Part shown: positions 19,399 through 28,188 of the stretch, piece after piece
Numbering within the stretch: the first letter of the stretch is position 1
Layout of the letters: the number at the start of each line of letters is the position of its first letter
Source: Neobacillus pocheonensis
Lineage (GTDB): Bacteria > Bacillota > Bacilli > Bacillales > Cytobacillaceae
DNA length: 64,000 nucleotides
Assembly: GCA_023702235.1 (NCBI GenBank)
Contig: JAMQCR010000001.1
Coordinates: forward strand, 992,001-1,056,000
Direction of reading: 5' to 3'
Program-made: the position numbers and the translations under genes
The notes under the pieces: model-generated
Seen by the model: only the letters and a program-made list of their open reading frames with translations
What the model was told of the DNA's origin: nothing
Database searches by the model: none

Positions 19399-20253
19399 AT
19401 GAATCAGACTGCATCCACCATTATTTTTGAAGAAAGTAATTTTTATTTAGAAGTTTATTTGGATCCTTTTAATAAAAGAATCCGGGTTGATGATTATCGA
19501 GGAAATACAAATCAGCTAATAGAAAAAACAGAGGAGCTAGTTCATCAGCATTTAGCTGAAAAGCTAATTGTTAAGGTCCGAACAGAAGATTTTCCCTCAT
19601 TTCTAGAAAGAGCCTTTCAGACTGAGGCTGTTGTCGACCGCTATTACCTTGGTTCAGATGCCCATTTTTTTTCGAAATTTTATACTCCCAATCGGAAGAA
19701 AAACGACCATTGGATAACAGAAGATGGAATGATTCATAGCATCTATCAATTGGACACTTCCATTGAAAGGGGTTACCCGCCAAAAGAGTACGCTTTGAGT
19801 AAAGTAGAAGAAAACTGTGCTGAAAAGCTTTCTGACCTTTATCGAAAAGTTTTTCAAATCTATCCTACTCCGTTGCATAATCCTGAATATGTGAAAAAGA
19901 CGATGAAAGAAGGGACGATCTACTATGGCTTTTTTCATCAAGGTGAAATCGTCAGTGCAGCCTCAGCGGAAATCAATCATTTTTATAAAAATGCTGAATT
20001 AACGGATTGCGCCACACTACCGGATCATCGAAAATATGGCCTGATGAAAATTATTCTTCATGAGCTTGAAGGTGAATTGAAAAGAAAAGGAATTTTTTGT
20101 GCCTATTCGATAGCTAGGTCATTGTCCTTTGGCATGAATGCTGTTTTATTTCAACTTAACTATAAATATCGTGGAAGATTAATGAATAATTGCTTTATAT
20201 ATGACAAACTTGAAAATATGAATATGTGGGTAAAGAATCTGGCAAACTGCTAA
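19399..20253 (+). CDS. ablB: Beta-lysine N6-acetyltransferase (AblB/YodP)
   Basis: A 284-residue GNAT-domain protein matching the AblB family, which acetylates the N6 of beta-lysine made by AblA; N-acetyl-beta-lysine is a known compatible solute. The N-terminal half (ERAFQTEAVVDRYYLGSDAH) is family-specific, and the C-terminal half carries the acetyl-CoA fold (DCATLPDHRKYGLMKIILHE). ATG 19399 follows GGAGAGGAG. AblA lies two genes downstream with an activator gene between them. In this operon the acetylated product may feed catabolism rather than only osmoprotection. Confidence 0.85.
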   Translation: MNQTASTIIFEESNFYLEVYLDPFNKRIRVDDYRGNTNQLIEKTEELVHQHLAEKLIVKVRTEDFPSFLERAFQTEAVVDRYYLGSDAHFFSKFYTPNRKKNDHWITEDGMIHSIYQLDTSIERGYPPKEYALSKVEENCAEKLSDLYRKVFQIYPTPLHNPEYVKKTMKEGTIYYGFFHQGEIVSAASAEINHFYKNAELTDCATLPDHRKYGLMKIILHELEGELKRKGIFCAYSIARSLSFGMNAVLFQLNYKYRGRLMNNCFIYDKLENMNMWVKNLANC

Positions 20254-20310
20254 AATTTTGGCTTAAAGTGACAATTTTTCGGCACCTTCTCATATAGTGA
20301 TTAGGGGAAG

Positions 20311-21714
20311 GTGAAAGCGTTGGGGCAATTAACGGCTTTAACGAAAGAAGTTTTAACTGCGATAATTAAAAGTATTGATGAAGGAATCCATGTCGTTAAT
20401 ATGAACGGGGAAACGATTTTTTATAATGAAGTGGCAGCCAGACATGATGGTATGGATGTAAAAGAAGTACAAGGGAAGCATTTACTTGCTGCATTCCCAT
20501 CCTTAACAGAAGAATCAAGTACATTGTTAAAAGTAATTAAAACAGGCAAACCTATTTATAATCAGACACAGGTATATGTGAATCTGCATGGAATCAGAAT
20601 AGACACAATGAATACGACACTGCCTATTTTTTTAGAAGAAAGGATTATTGGTGCTGTTGAAATTGCAAAAGACTATTCACGAATGAAGCTGCTTGCCGAA
20701 AGATTATTAGATTTGCAGAAGGGTTTAAATAACAGCAGTACAAAAAAGGTTTTGAAGCAAGTAAGCTTTACATTAAACGACATAATGACCGTTAATCCTA
20801 GTTTTAAACAATTGAAAGAAGAGGCTAGGAAGCTTGCAAAATCAGACTCTCCAATCTTGGTTTATGGTGAAAGCGGAACAGGAAAAGAATTACTTGTTCA
20901 AGGTATTCATCACGAATCACTCCGAGCTGAGGGACCGTTTATAGCGCAGAATTGTGCCGCCATTCCTGAAGCACTGCTCGAAAGTATTCTTTTTGGGACA
21001 GCGAAAGGGAGCTACACGGGGGCAGTTGAACGAAAAGGTCTATTTGAGCTGGCAGATGGAGGAACACTTTTCCTGGATGAACTTCACACTATGCCGATTG
21101 AATTGCAGGCAAAGCTATTAAGAGTGTTGGAGGATGGGATGGTACGAAGAGTTGGCAGTTCACATAATATTTCCGTGAATGTTAGAGTCATTGCCGCGAT
21201 GAATGAGCATCCAAGTAAGGCTCTTCAAGAAAAAAAGCTTCGCGCTGACCTTTATTATCGTCTAAATGTTTTTACATTTTCTCTGTTGCCACTGAGGGAA
21301 AGAAGAGAAGATATTCTCTTTTTAACCGATAACTTTATCCAAGTATTTAATCATAAATTGAACAAAAGCATTCATGGTATGGAGCGTAGTCTTGAGAGTT
21401 TCTTTATGAACTATCTCTGGCCAGGGAATGTTCGCGAATTGAAGCATACAATTGAATATATGATGAATGTTTGCGAGGTTGGGTTGCTTGAAGTAAAGAA
21501 TTTACCAATCATGTTAAGGCAACACACCGCGCCGTCAAAAAGCATTGTAAATAACATCGAGACTTTTTCTTTAAGAAAAAACATCGAAGATTTAGAGAAT
21601 AAATTGATTACAGAAGCCTTGGCTACAACTAATGGGAATATTCTGCAAGCTGCAAAGCTTTTAGAGATCCCACGGCAAACCTTGCAATATAAAATGAGAA
21701 AGACCTTTGAATGA
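20311..21714 (+). CDS. Sigma-54-dependent activator (PAS-AAA+-Fis HTH)
   Basis: A 467-residue RocR-type activator: an N-terminal PAS-like sensor (DEGIHVVNMNGETIFYNEVA), a central AAA+ domain with Walker A GESGTGKE, the sigma-54 loop as GSYTGA (Tyr for the usual Phe of GAFTGA), Walker B GGTLFLDE, and a C-terminal Fis-type HTH (NILQAAKLLEIPRQTLQYKM). The start may be GTG 20311 or TTG 20320; AGGGGAAGG covers both. It lies between ablB and ablA, and a perfect -24/-12 promoter stands just upstream of ablA, so it very probably switches on ablA, sensing lysine or a breakdown product (inference). Confidence 0.9.
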   Translation: MKALGQLTALTKEVLTAIIKSIDEGIHVVNMNGETIFYNEVAARHDGMDVKEVQGKHLLAAFPSLTEESSTLLKVIKTGKPIYNQTQVYVNLHGIRIDTMNTTLPIFLEERIIGAVEIAKDYSRMKLLAERLLDLQKGLNNSSTKKVLKQVSFTLNDIMTVNPSFKQLKEEARKLAKSDSPILVYGESGTGKELLVQGIHHESLRAEGPFIAQNCAAIPEALLESILFGTAKGSYTGAVERKGLFELADGGTLFLDELHTMPIELQAKLLRVLEDGMVRRVGSSHNISVNVRVIAAMNEHPSKALQEKKLRADLYYRLNVFTFSLLPLRERREDILFLTDNFIQVFNHKLNKSIHGMERSLESFFMNYLWPGNVRELKHTIEYMMNVCEVGLLEVKNLPIMLRQHTAPSKSIVNNIETFSLRKNIEDLENKLITEALATTNGNILQAAKLLEIPRQTLQYKMRKTFE

Positions 21715-21720
21715 AGAGAT

Positions 21721-21742
21721 GCCGATATTTCGGCGCTTTTTT
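21721..21742 (+). terminator. Rho-independent terminator after the activator
   Basis: A short GCCGA/TCGGC hairpin followed by TTTTTT, seven bases after the stop codon. Confidence 0.7.
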
Positions 21743-21819
21743 AATTTCAATATAAAATTTATTAGCTAGTTGCGTATGTATCTTAAAATAAGATGATTCC
21801 TCGCCTGATTTTATGGAAT

Positions 21820-21836
21820 TGGCACGAAAATTGCAT
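21820..21836 (+). promoter_or_regulatory. Sigma-54 (SigL) -24/-12 promoter of ablA
   Basis: TGGCAC-gaaaa-TTGCAT matches the sigma-54 consensus (TGGCAC-N5-TTGCA) exactly, with GG at 21821-21822 and GC at 21833-21834. It is 33 bases before the ablA start and right after the activator's terminator. No upstream activator site was identified. Confidence 0.9.
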
Positions 21837-21869
21837 AATATTTTATAAAGCAGGATAGGAGGAATTTCA

Positions 21870-23300
21870 ATGAAACCATTTTTATATAAGCCGAAGAGGC
21901 ACTGGAAAGAAATTGAACTTTGGAAAGACGTAACGGATGGGCAGTGGGATGATTGGCTTTGGCAGCTCACCAATACGATTCGCACATTAGAGGATTTAAA
22001 AAAAGTTATTCATTTAACTCCAGATGAAGAAGAAGGGGTAAGAATTTCAACTAAAACCATCCCTTTAAATATCACACCATATTATGCTTCATTAATGAAT
22101 CCAGATGACCCACGCTGTCCAATTCGAATGCAGTCGGTTCCAGTTTCAAAAGAAATTCATAAAACAAAATATGACCTCGAAGATCCATTGCATGAGGATG
22201 AAGATTCACCGGTTCCGGGGTTGACCCACCGGTATCCCGACCGTGTCCTGTTTCTGGTTACCAATCAATGCTCAATGTATTGCCGCTATTGTACAAGAAG
22301 ACGCTTTTCGGGGCAAATCGGGATGGGGGTACCCAAAAAGCAGCTGGATGCAGCGATTTCGTATATCAGGCAAACCCCGCAGGTTCGGGATGTATTGATT
22401 TCCGGCGGGGATGGACTTTTGATTAATGACAATATATTGGAATATATTTTGAAAAATTTGCGAGAGATTGACCATGTTGAAATCATTCGTATCGGAACGA
22501 GGGCACCTGTTGTATTCCCGCAAAGAATTACCGAAAACCTTTGTACTATTTTAAAAAAGTATCATCCTGTATGGGTAAATACCCATTTTAATACATCGAT
22601 TGAAATTACAGAGGAATCGAAAAAGGCTTGTGAAATGCTTGCCAATTCTGGTGTGCCAGTAGGCAACCAATCAGTGATCCTTGCAGGAATCAATGACAGT
22701 GTTGCAATTATGAAAAAACTCATGCATGATCTTGTGAAAATTCGTGTTCGGCCCTATTATATCTATCAATGTGACTTATCTGAAGGGATTGGTCATTTTC
22801 GAGCACCTGTTTCAAAAGGACTTGAAATTATTGAGGGTCTTAGAGGGCATACGTCCGGTTACGCAGTACCTACCTTTGTGGTGGATAGTCCTGGTGGTGG
22901 AGGGAAAATTGCTCTACAACCGAATTATCTGATTTCACAAAGCCCTGAAAAAGTTGTCCTTCGGAATTTTGAAGGCGTCATTACTTCCTACCCTGAACCT
23001 GAAAACTATGTGCCAGGCAGAGCAGAGGATTATTTTAAGGGTGTTTACCCGGATTACGAAACATATAAATCAAATGTCGGAATCGCTGCCGTTATGAATG
23101 ATAGCCAATTCAACCTCATCCCTGAAAACTTGCAACGTTTGGACAGGCGACATAAATACCAAGAAGATTCCGCACATACTTCCTTAAAGGATAAACGCGA
23201 AAAACGGAATGAGCTAAAGGAAAAGAAATTCCAGGCACAGCAAAACAAAACAGATGCTGACCTAAAGGATAAAACCAAAAATTCGACAGGGGATGAATAA
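21870..23300 (+). CDS. ablA: L-lysine 2,3-aminomutase (AblA/KamA)
   Basis: A 476-residue radical-SAM, PLP-dependent enzyme that converts L-lysine to L-beta-lysine. The iron-sulfur motif CSMYCRYCTRRRFSG (CxxxCxxC) is present, with the SAM-binding SGGDGLL segment and the PLP-lysine motif DSPGGGGKIALQPNY. The C-terminus is a charged Lys/Glu tail (after about residue 425). ATG with AGGAGG upstream and a SigL promoter before it. It overlaps yokU by 8 bases. Confidence 0.95.
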   Translation: MKPFLYKPKRHWKEIELWKDVTDGQWDDWLWQLTNTIRTLEDLKKVIHLTPDEEEGVRISTKTIPLNITPYYASLMNPDDPRCPIRMQSVPVSKEIHKTKYDLEDPLHEDEDSPVPGLTHRYPDRVLFLVTNQCSMYCRYCTRRRFSGQIGMGVPKKQLDAAISYIRQTPQVRDVLISGGDGLLINDNILEYILKNLREIDHVEIIRIGTRAPVVFPQRITENLCTILKKYHPVWVNTHFNTSIEITEESKKACEMLANSGVPVGNQSVILAGINDSVAIMKKLMHDLVKIRVRPYYIYQCDLSEGIGHFRAPVSKGLEIIEGLRGHTSGYAVPTFVVDSPGGGGKIALQPNYLISQSPEKVVLRNFEGVITSYPEPENYVPGRAEDYFKGVYPDYETYKSNVGIAAVMNDSQFNLIPENLQRLDRRHKYQEDSAHTSLKDKREKRNELKEKKFQAQQNKTDADLKDKTKNSTGDE

Positions 23301-23589
23301 GGTAGTGGATATGGAGCAATTATGTGAATGGTGCGGAGGAAAGGCAAATAAAGGTGAGAACACGGTTTATTGGGAACTGCCTGATGGTTCAAGAGCCATC
23401 CAAATCACAACAACACCTGCCGCTATCTGTCTAAACTGTGACATGGTATACCAAACAGATGAAGTAATAAAACAAATTGAAAACCAACTATTTTTAGTAG
23501 ATACGAAAAAGATTGGTAAATCGATTAGTTATCAGGATTTGATGGCCCTGCCAAGGCTATTGAAAAGAAATTATTTTGATTTTACCTAG
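23293..23589 (+). CDS. yokU: YokU-like zinc-finger protein
   Basis: A 98-residue protein with two CxxC pairs (CEWCGGKA and CLNCDMVYQT) expected to bind one zinc, like YgiT-type fingers, and a conserved tail ISYQDLMALPRLLKRNYFDF. The ATG overlaps the end of ablA, so it is co-translated with the aminomutase; YokU is a common neighbour of ablA in Bacilli. Its role is unknown; an accessory function for AblA is possible. An alternative start is ATG 23311. Confidence 0.75.
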   Translation: MNKVVDMEQLCEWCGGKANKGENTVYWELPDGSRAIQITTTPAAICLNCDMVYQTDEVIKQIENQLFLVDTKKIGKSISYQDLMALPRLLKRNYFDFT

Positions 23590-23623
23590 TCAATCAAATT
23601 ATCATTTTCCCAGTCACTACAAT

Positions 23624-23648
23624 CTAAAGGGAGCTAAGCTCCCTTTTT
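23624..23648. terminator. Bidirectional terminator between converging genes
   Basis: AAAGGGAGC-taa-GCTCCCTTT followed by TTTC. It serves yokU on the plus strand; its right arm overlaps the last codons of the convergent LTA-synthase gene. Confidence 0.8.
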
Positions 23649-25565
23649 CTTAGTCGGTCCTAAATATTGATAATCATTTGGATTGATCGGTTTAAAACCA
23701 TTCGGATGATAAAAGCGAAGCAAATCTTGGTTAACGACCATATCAGACATTTGCAGTTCATTTTTCACTTTGTCGCTGAAGCTAGTGCATGCTTTTTGAT
23801 CAGCTGCGAGAGTCCCAGTAGTCAAGCTATAGCATTTGTCCTGTGATTGAATCACAGTGGATGAGACAAAGTCCCCATTTCTAAATGCAACCCAATTCCG
23901 GTGCTGTGGCGACAATAAATCGGAACCAAATTCAATGTAATCTTTTGTATCAATTCCAAGAAGATGAAGGAGTGTTGGACGAACGTCAACTTCCCCGCCC
24001 ACATGCTGTTGCACTCCTCCTTTAACGCCTGGAACATGGATGAACAATGGAACCTGCTGAAGATTAGAGTCCATTACCGGCGTAATTTTATTCACTCCTA
24101 GCGCTTTTGCCAGGGCAGTATAATTGTTACTTGAAAGTCCGTAATGGTCTCCATAAAGAATAATCACCGTCTTGTCGTATAATCCATCTTTTTTAAGGGC
24201 ATCAAAGAATTGTTGCAGTGCTTGATCCATATAATGTGCAGATTGGACGTATTGATTCACAGCCCAATCCCCAAAATTTCCTTGTGGAAAATTGGTATCA
24301 CCAGGATCAACCTCAAATGGAAAATGGTTTGATAAAGTGATGAATTTCGTATAAAACGGTTGTTTTAAACTTTCAAGCATCGGCATGCTTTCAGCAAAAT
24401 ACGGCTTATCCTTCATTCCGAAATTCTTTGTATTTTGCGGCGTCATGCTGTAATAAGAAGCGTCAAAAAACTGGTCGTATCCTAATGCCTTATACATGAC
24501 ATTGCGGTTCCAGAAAGTCTTATAGTTTCCGTGGAAAACCGCTGAATTATATCCGTATCCTTTTAAAATGGCAGGAGTCGCCTGGTAGGTGTTCTGCGCT
24601 TTGTTGATAAACACAGCGCCTTGATTCAAAGGATAAAGCGAATTTTCCATTAAAAATTCTGCGTCGGACGTTTTCCCTTGTCCGGTTTGATGATAAAAAT
24701 GATCAAAATAAAAGGTATTGCCATCATGAGCCAATGAATCCAAAAAAGGTGTGACAAGTTGTCCGTTCGGCATTTTAAAATCTATCATGAAATTTTGGAA
24801 TGATTCCATTGAAACAAATATGACGTTCATCCCCTTCGATTTTCCAAAGAGAGCCGGATTCGGAGGGGTATAGGTTGCTTTTCGGTAGTTCTCCACATTC
24901 GTAAGATTGCTGCTGGATGCGAAAACACGCTGACTTGATGAATGAATATATTGAAAGATGTCAAAGACAGTATAATTGTACGCACCCAAGTATTTAACAA
25001 TATAATTCCGGTCAAAGGAGAGGGATAAAAGTTGCGGCCGGTCCTTTTCTGCAAGTCCAAAATTTAATAAAAAAACGATGATCGAAAACAGAAAGGCGAT
25101 TTGGTACGTTTTCCGGGTTTTGACTTTCACCTGTTTAAAAAGAGTGCAGGCAAGAACGATCAAGAGGATCGTGTCTGTAAAATAAAAAATATCAGTTAGA
25201 GACATCAAACCTGCAGCACTATCCCCTAGTCCCCCGGCATTGGATTTCGCCTGAAGCAAAACAGGGACTGTAATAAAATCGTTAAAGAAGCGGTAATAAA
25301 CAATATTGGCATACAATAAAAAAGACAAGAAAAATTGGATTCCAATCAATACACGTTTAAAATACTTTTTAGAAAGGAGAGCTAACCCTAAAAAGAAAAG
25401 AGCAGAGCTCAATGGATTGACAAATAATAAAAACTTTTGAAGATTATCGTCGGTTCCGAGTTTAAAATTAAGTTGATAAGCGATATATGTTTTCATCCAT
25501 AAAAACACAACCGCAATGCCGTAAAAAACAAGATAGTTATAAGGAATTTTTTTCATATTTTTCAC
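23634..25565 (-). CDS. Lipoteichoic-acid synthase family protein (LtaS-type)
   Basis: A 643-residue enzyme with five N-terminal membrane helices (residues about 8-175) and an extracellular sulfatase-like domain. Key residues are visible: metal-site Glu in VIFVSMESFQN, the catalytic Thr in TGQGKTSDAEF, and ILYGDHYGLS near the second metal site. LtaS-type enzymes transfer glycerol phosphate from phosphatidylglycerol onto the growing teichoic acid. Bacilli carry several paralogs (LtaS, YfnI, YqgS, YvgJ) and I cannot tell which this is. Full length, monocistronic. Confidence 0.9.
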   Translation of the reverse strand: MKNMKKIPYNYLVFYGIAVVFLWMKTYIAYQLNFKLGTDDNLQKFLLFVNPLSSALFFLGLALLSKKYFKRVLIGIQFFLSFLLYANIVYYRFFNDFITVPVLLQAKSNAGGLGDSAAGLMSLTDIFYFTDTILLIVLACTLFKQVKVKTRKTYQIAFLFSIIVFLLNFGLAEKDRPQLLSLSFDRNYIVKYLGAYNYTVFDIFQYIHSSSQRVFASSSNLTNVENYRKATYTPPNPALFGKSKGMNVIFVSMESFQNFMIDFKMPNGQLVTPFLDSLAHDGNTFYFDHFYHQTGQGKTSDAEFLMENSLYPLNQGAVFINKAQNTYQATPAILKGYGYNSAVFHGNYKTFWNRNVMYKALGYDQFFDASYYSMTPQNTKNFGMKDKPYFAESMPMLESLKQPFYTKFITLSNHFPFEVDPGDTNFPQGNFGDWAVNQYVQSAHYMDQALQQFFDALKKDGLYDKTVIILYGDHYGLSSNNYTALAKALGVNKITPVMDSNLQQVPLFIHVPGVKGGVQQHVGGEVDVRPTLLHLLGIDTKDYIEFGSDLLSPQHRNWVAFRNGDFVSSTVIQSQDKCYSLTTGTLAADQKACTSFSDKVKNELQMSDMVVNQDLLRFYHPNGFKPINPNDYQYLGPTKKKGA

Positions 25566-25695
25566 CTCTCCATGCTGAACACAATAACTATATCATGGTA
25601 GTTTTTTAAAAGAAAATAAAAATAATCATAAAATAGCTTTTTTTAAGGAAGAAAGAATCCTTTACCTGATACAATAGTAGGAGTGAATCCAGTGA

Positions 25696-25809
25696 ATGAA
25701 AGCAATTTATAAACGATCAACACCGGCTAAATTTCTTCTTGTTGGAATGATTCTTTCAATGGTTTTCTTTTTACGAACATTCGAAGTACCACTTGAACTG
25801 CCAAAATAA
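25696..25809 (+). CDS. Putative 37-residue membrane peptide
   Basis: MKAIYKRSTPAKFLLVGMIL begins a short basic-hydrophobic protein ending LELPK. It has one likely membrane helix (residues 12-26). AGGAG lies 12 bases upstream of the ATG. No family recognised; it could be the intact small gene or the beginning of a lost longer one. Confidence 0.3.
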   Translation: MKAIYKRSTPAKFLLVGMILSMVFFLRTFEVPLELPK

Positions 25810-26225
25810 AACATGGTGAAATGGAAACAAGTTCCTGTTTTTAGGTGTCCGGCTTTATGAATGGGATAACTAAATCGAGTGGATTCTTATTTTGCAGTTG
25901 CTACCGAGGGTTGAATTTTAATACAATAGGTTGGAGATGCTTTTGTATTTATTTTAATGTTTACTAATTTACTTAGGTTTCACCTGATTTGAATAGCTGT
26001 AAGTTCTTATTTAGAGGGTATAAACAGATGTTTGATGCCTTTTGACGGGGGCATTATGTTTGTGAAAACAAGAGTGCAAGCTTTATTTTAGATTTTATTT
26101 TCATAGGAGTCTCTAGACTAGCTGCATGAATTTGACGTTTATACTTTAATTGGTATAGCTTCCATGATCATGTAGGTCATTTGGGAATATTAAAAATAAA
26201 ATGATAATATCGTGGGGGTGTCAGC
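25810..26225. other. Intergenic stretch, no gene seen
   Basis: About 415 bases of AT-rich DNA upstream of the GT2 gene with no convincing frame or hairpin. A GGGGGTG ribosome-binding site for the next gene ends it. Confidence 0.5.
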
Positions 26226-27512
26226 GTGGGCTCAACTATATCAACTTTTATTAATGATTTTAATTTTTTCATTTTTTTATTGTTTGCATTAATGTATTCA
26301 TATAAGATTGTGTACATATTGGTTGCATTTAAGGCCAAACAGGACAATGAACCTGAAATGAAGATTATTCATCCTAGCAAATACGCAGTGATCATCGCAG
26401 CTCGAAATGAAGAGCTCGTGATCGGAAAACTGATCAAAAGTATAAAAAACCAGAAGTATCCCGAGAAATTAATTGATATTTTCGTCGTAGCAGACAACTG
26501 TACCGACAATACTGCACGGGTTGCAGAGGAAGCGGGGGCAATTGTCAGGGAGCGCTTCAATAAGGCTCTTATTGGGAAAGGGTATGCCCTCGATTATATG
26601 TTAAAAATCATCGAGAAGGAATATTCATCCAGAAAGTATGAAGGATATTTTGTTTTTGATGCCGACAATCTCCTTGATGAAAATTATATATTGGAGATGA
26701 ACAAAACCTTCAGTCAAGGATACAGGGTCATCACCAGTTATAGAAACTCCAAGAACTACGACCAGAATTGGATTTCTGCAGGTTATGCCCTCTGGTTCCT
26801 GCATGAAGCTGAATATATCAACCTACCAAGAATGGCCCTTAATTCCAGTTGTGCCATTTCTGGAACAGGATTTTTGGTACATGCTGATTTGATCAAAGAA
26901 AATGGTGGCTGGACCCACCATCTCCTTACTGAAGACATCGAGTTTTCCGTTTCTCAGATCCTTAAAGGAGAAAAGATTGGATACTGCAGAAGCGCCGTGT
27001 TCTATGACGAGCAGCCAGTGACCTTCGACCAGTCTTGGCATCAGAGATTACGTTGGGCAAAGGGGTTTTACCAAGTTTTTGCTAAATATGGAAGGAATTT
27101 GGTCGGGGGTATTTTCCGAGGGGAACGTAACAGGTTTTCATGCTACGATATGATCATGACGATCATGCCATCCATGCTCATTTCCAGTATCAGCATTATT
27201 GTAAATGGATTATTTTACTTAGCTGGTTTATTTGAATTAGTTGATGGGAAAGTGACTATTTATGCAATAACTATGGCAATGTTAAAATCCTTTGGCTGGA
27301 ATTATAGTATACTGTTTATACTTGGTCTAATTACAACCTTGACGGAGTGGGGAAAAATTCATTGCTCTGGCTGGAAAAAAATCGCATATACCATCACTTT
27401 TCCGTTTTTTATGATTACCTATATACCTATTTCTGCCATTGCCCTGTTTAAGGACGTTGAATGGAAACCAATTGCCCACACAGTAGCGAAATCTCTTGAT
27501 GATTTACGATAA
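26226..27512 (+). CDS. Membrane glycosyltransferase, GT family 2
   Basis: A 428-residue processive-type GT2 (IcaA/BcsA-like). An N-terminal helix precedes a GT-A domain with VIIAARNEELVIGKLI, the metal DxD in FVFDADNLLD, the TED base motif (LLTEDIEFS) and QRLRWAKGF, the QxxRW acceptor motif. At least three C-terminal membrane helices follow. Such enzymes build or export a polysaccharide such as poly-N-acetylglucosamine; the sugar cannot be told. GTG start with GGGGGTG six bases upstream. It stands alone, with a terminator 80 bases after. Confidence 0.85.
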   Translation: MGSTISTFINDFNFFIFLLFALMYSYKIVYILVAFKAKQDNEPEMKIIHPSKYAVIIAARNEELVIGKLIKSIKNQKYPEKLIDIFVVADNCTDNTARVAEEAGAIVRERFNKALIGKGYALDYMLKIIEKEYSSRKYEGYFVFDADNLLDENYILEMNKTFSQGYRVITSYRNSKNYDQNWISAGYALWFLHEAEYINLPRMALNSSCAISGTGFLVHADLIKENGGWTHHLLTEDIEFSVSQILKGEKIGYCRSAVFYDEQPVTFDQSWHQRLRWAKGFYQVFAKYGRNLVGGIFRGERNRFSCYDMIMTIMPSMLISSISIIVNGLFYLAGLFELVDGKVTIYAITMAMLKSFGWNYSILFILGLITTLTEWGKIHCSGWKKIAYTITFPFFMITYIPISAIALFKDVEWKPIAHTVAKSLDDLR

Positions 27513-27591
27513 AGGTATGACTTGAAAAAAGCCGTCGTAACTATTGTTCATCAAGGGCGGCCGTACAATAGTATTTACTTCATGAATGCTG

Positions 27592-27619
27592 AACAGTCTG
27601 TATACAGACTGTTTTTTCT
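27592..27619 (+). terminator. Rho-independent terminator after GT2 gene
   Basis: AACAGTCTG-tata-CAGACTGTT followed by TTTTTC. Confidence 0.85.
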
Positions 27620-27700
27620 TTTGATTGCTAGACGATAGAAGTTGTATCCGTTATATTGTTCTTAAGAAAACATATACCGTTAAGAAGAAAGGCGTTCTCA

Positions 27701-27921
27701 ATGAGTAAATCTTTTTATCATTTTTTAATGAAATTTAGGCATCCTTCTCCAAAGGATACAATCAGTACTTTTGCTAACCATGCTTATTTAGATCACAGTT
27801 TCCCAAAAACATCTGAGGACTATCATGAATTAAGTTCTTATCTTGAATTAAATGGCATTATTTGGATTCGATGTCTGTATTTGATGAAGCTTGGCAGCAA
27901 TACGAATTGTGGGAAGGATAA
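27701..27921 (+). pseudogene. yozE: YozE-family protein, one frameshift
   Basis: The first part reads SKSFYHFLMKFRHPSPKDTI and HSFPKTSEDYHELSSYLELN, typical of YozE (about 74 residues, SAM-like helical fold, function unknown). Near 27857 the frame slips; one base later it continues YLDSMSVFDEAWQQYELWEG and stops. Adding one base gives a 73-residue protein, the usual length. AAAGG lies nine bases before the ATG. A strong terminator follows, as for an intact gene. Confidence 0.85.
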
Positions 27922-27933
27922 TATAAGGATTAA

Positions 27934-27970
27934 AAAGAAAATCGCCCACCCAACGGCGATTTTCTTTTTT
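27934..27970 (+). terminator. Strong rho-independent terminator
   Basis: AAGAAAATCGCC pairs perfectly with GGCGATTTTCTT across an 8-base loop, followed by TTTT. Confidence 0.9.
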
Positions 27971-28050
27971 TAACCAAGCGCGAGTAAGCAAACTGTGCAT
28001 ATACTATTGTAATCAAAATTCACGGCTCAACACCTGAGAGGATGGAGGAT

Positions 28051-28157
28051 ATGGAAAAAGGAAAAAACCGAAGTATAAGATCGGTGATACGGTCGTGATA
28101 ACGATGTATGGAACAGTTGGTAAAGTAACAGATGTAAGTTTGCTATTTTATTGGTAA
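28051..28157 (+). pseudogene. Truncated small gene at the recombinase junction
   Basis: After one missing A in an A-run, the frame reads KKPKYKIGDTVVITMYGTVG then KVTDV, which looks like the first half of a small SH3-like Bacillus protein. It then breaks into unrelated residues (SLLFYW) and a stop, 30 bases before the large serine recombinase. A GGAGG site precedes the ATG. The abrupt loss of similarity next to an integrase suggests this is one end of an inserted element. The missing second half was not found in the window. Confidence 0.4.
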
Positions 28158-28188
28158 TACTACATAACGAAGGAGTGGTAAAACAAAA

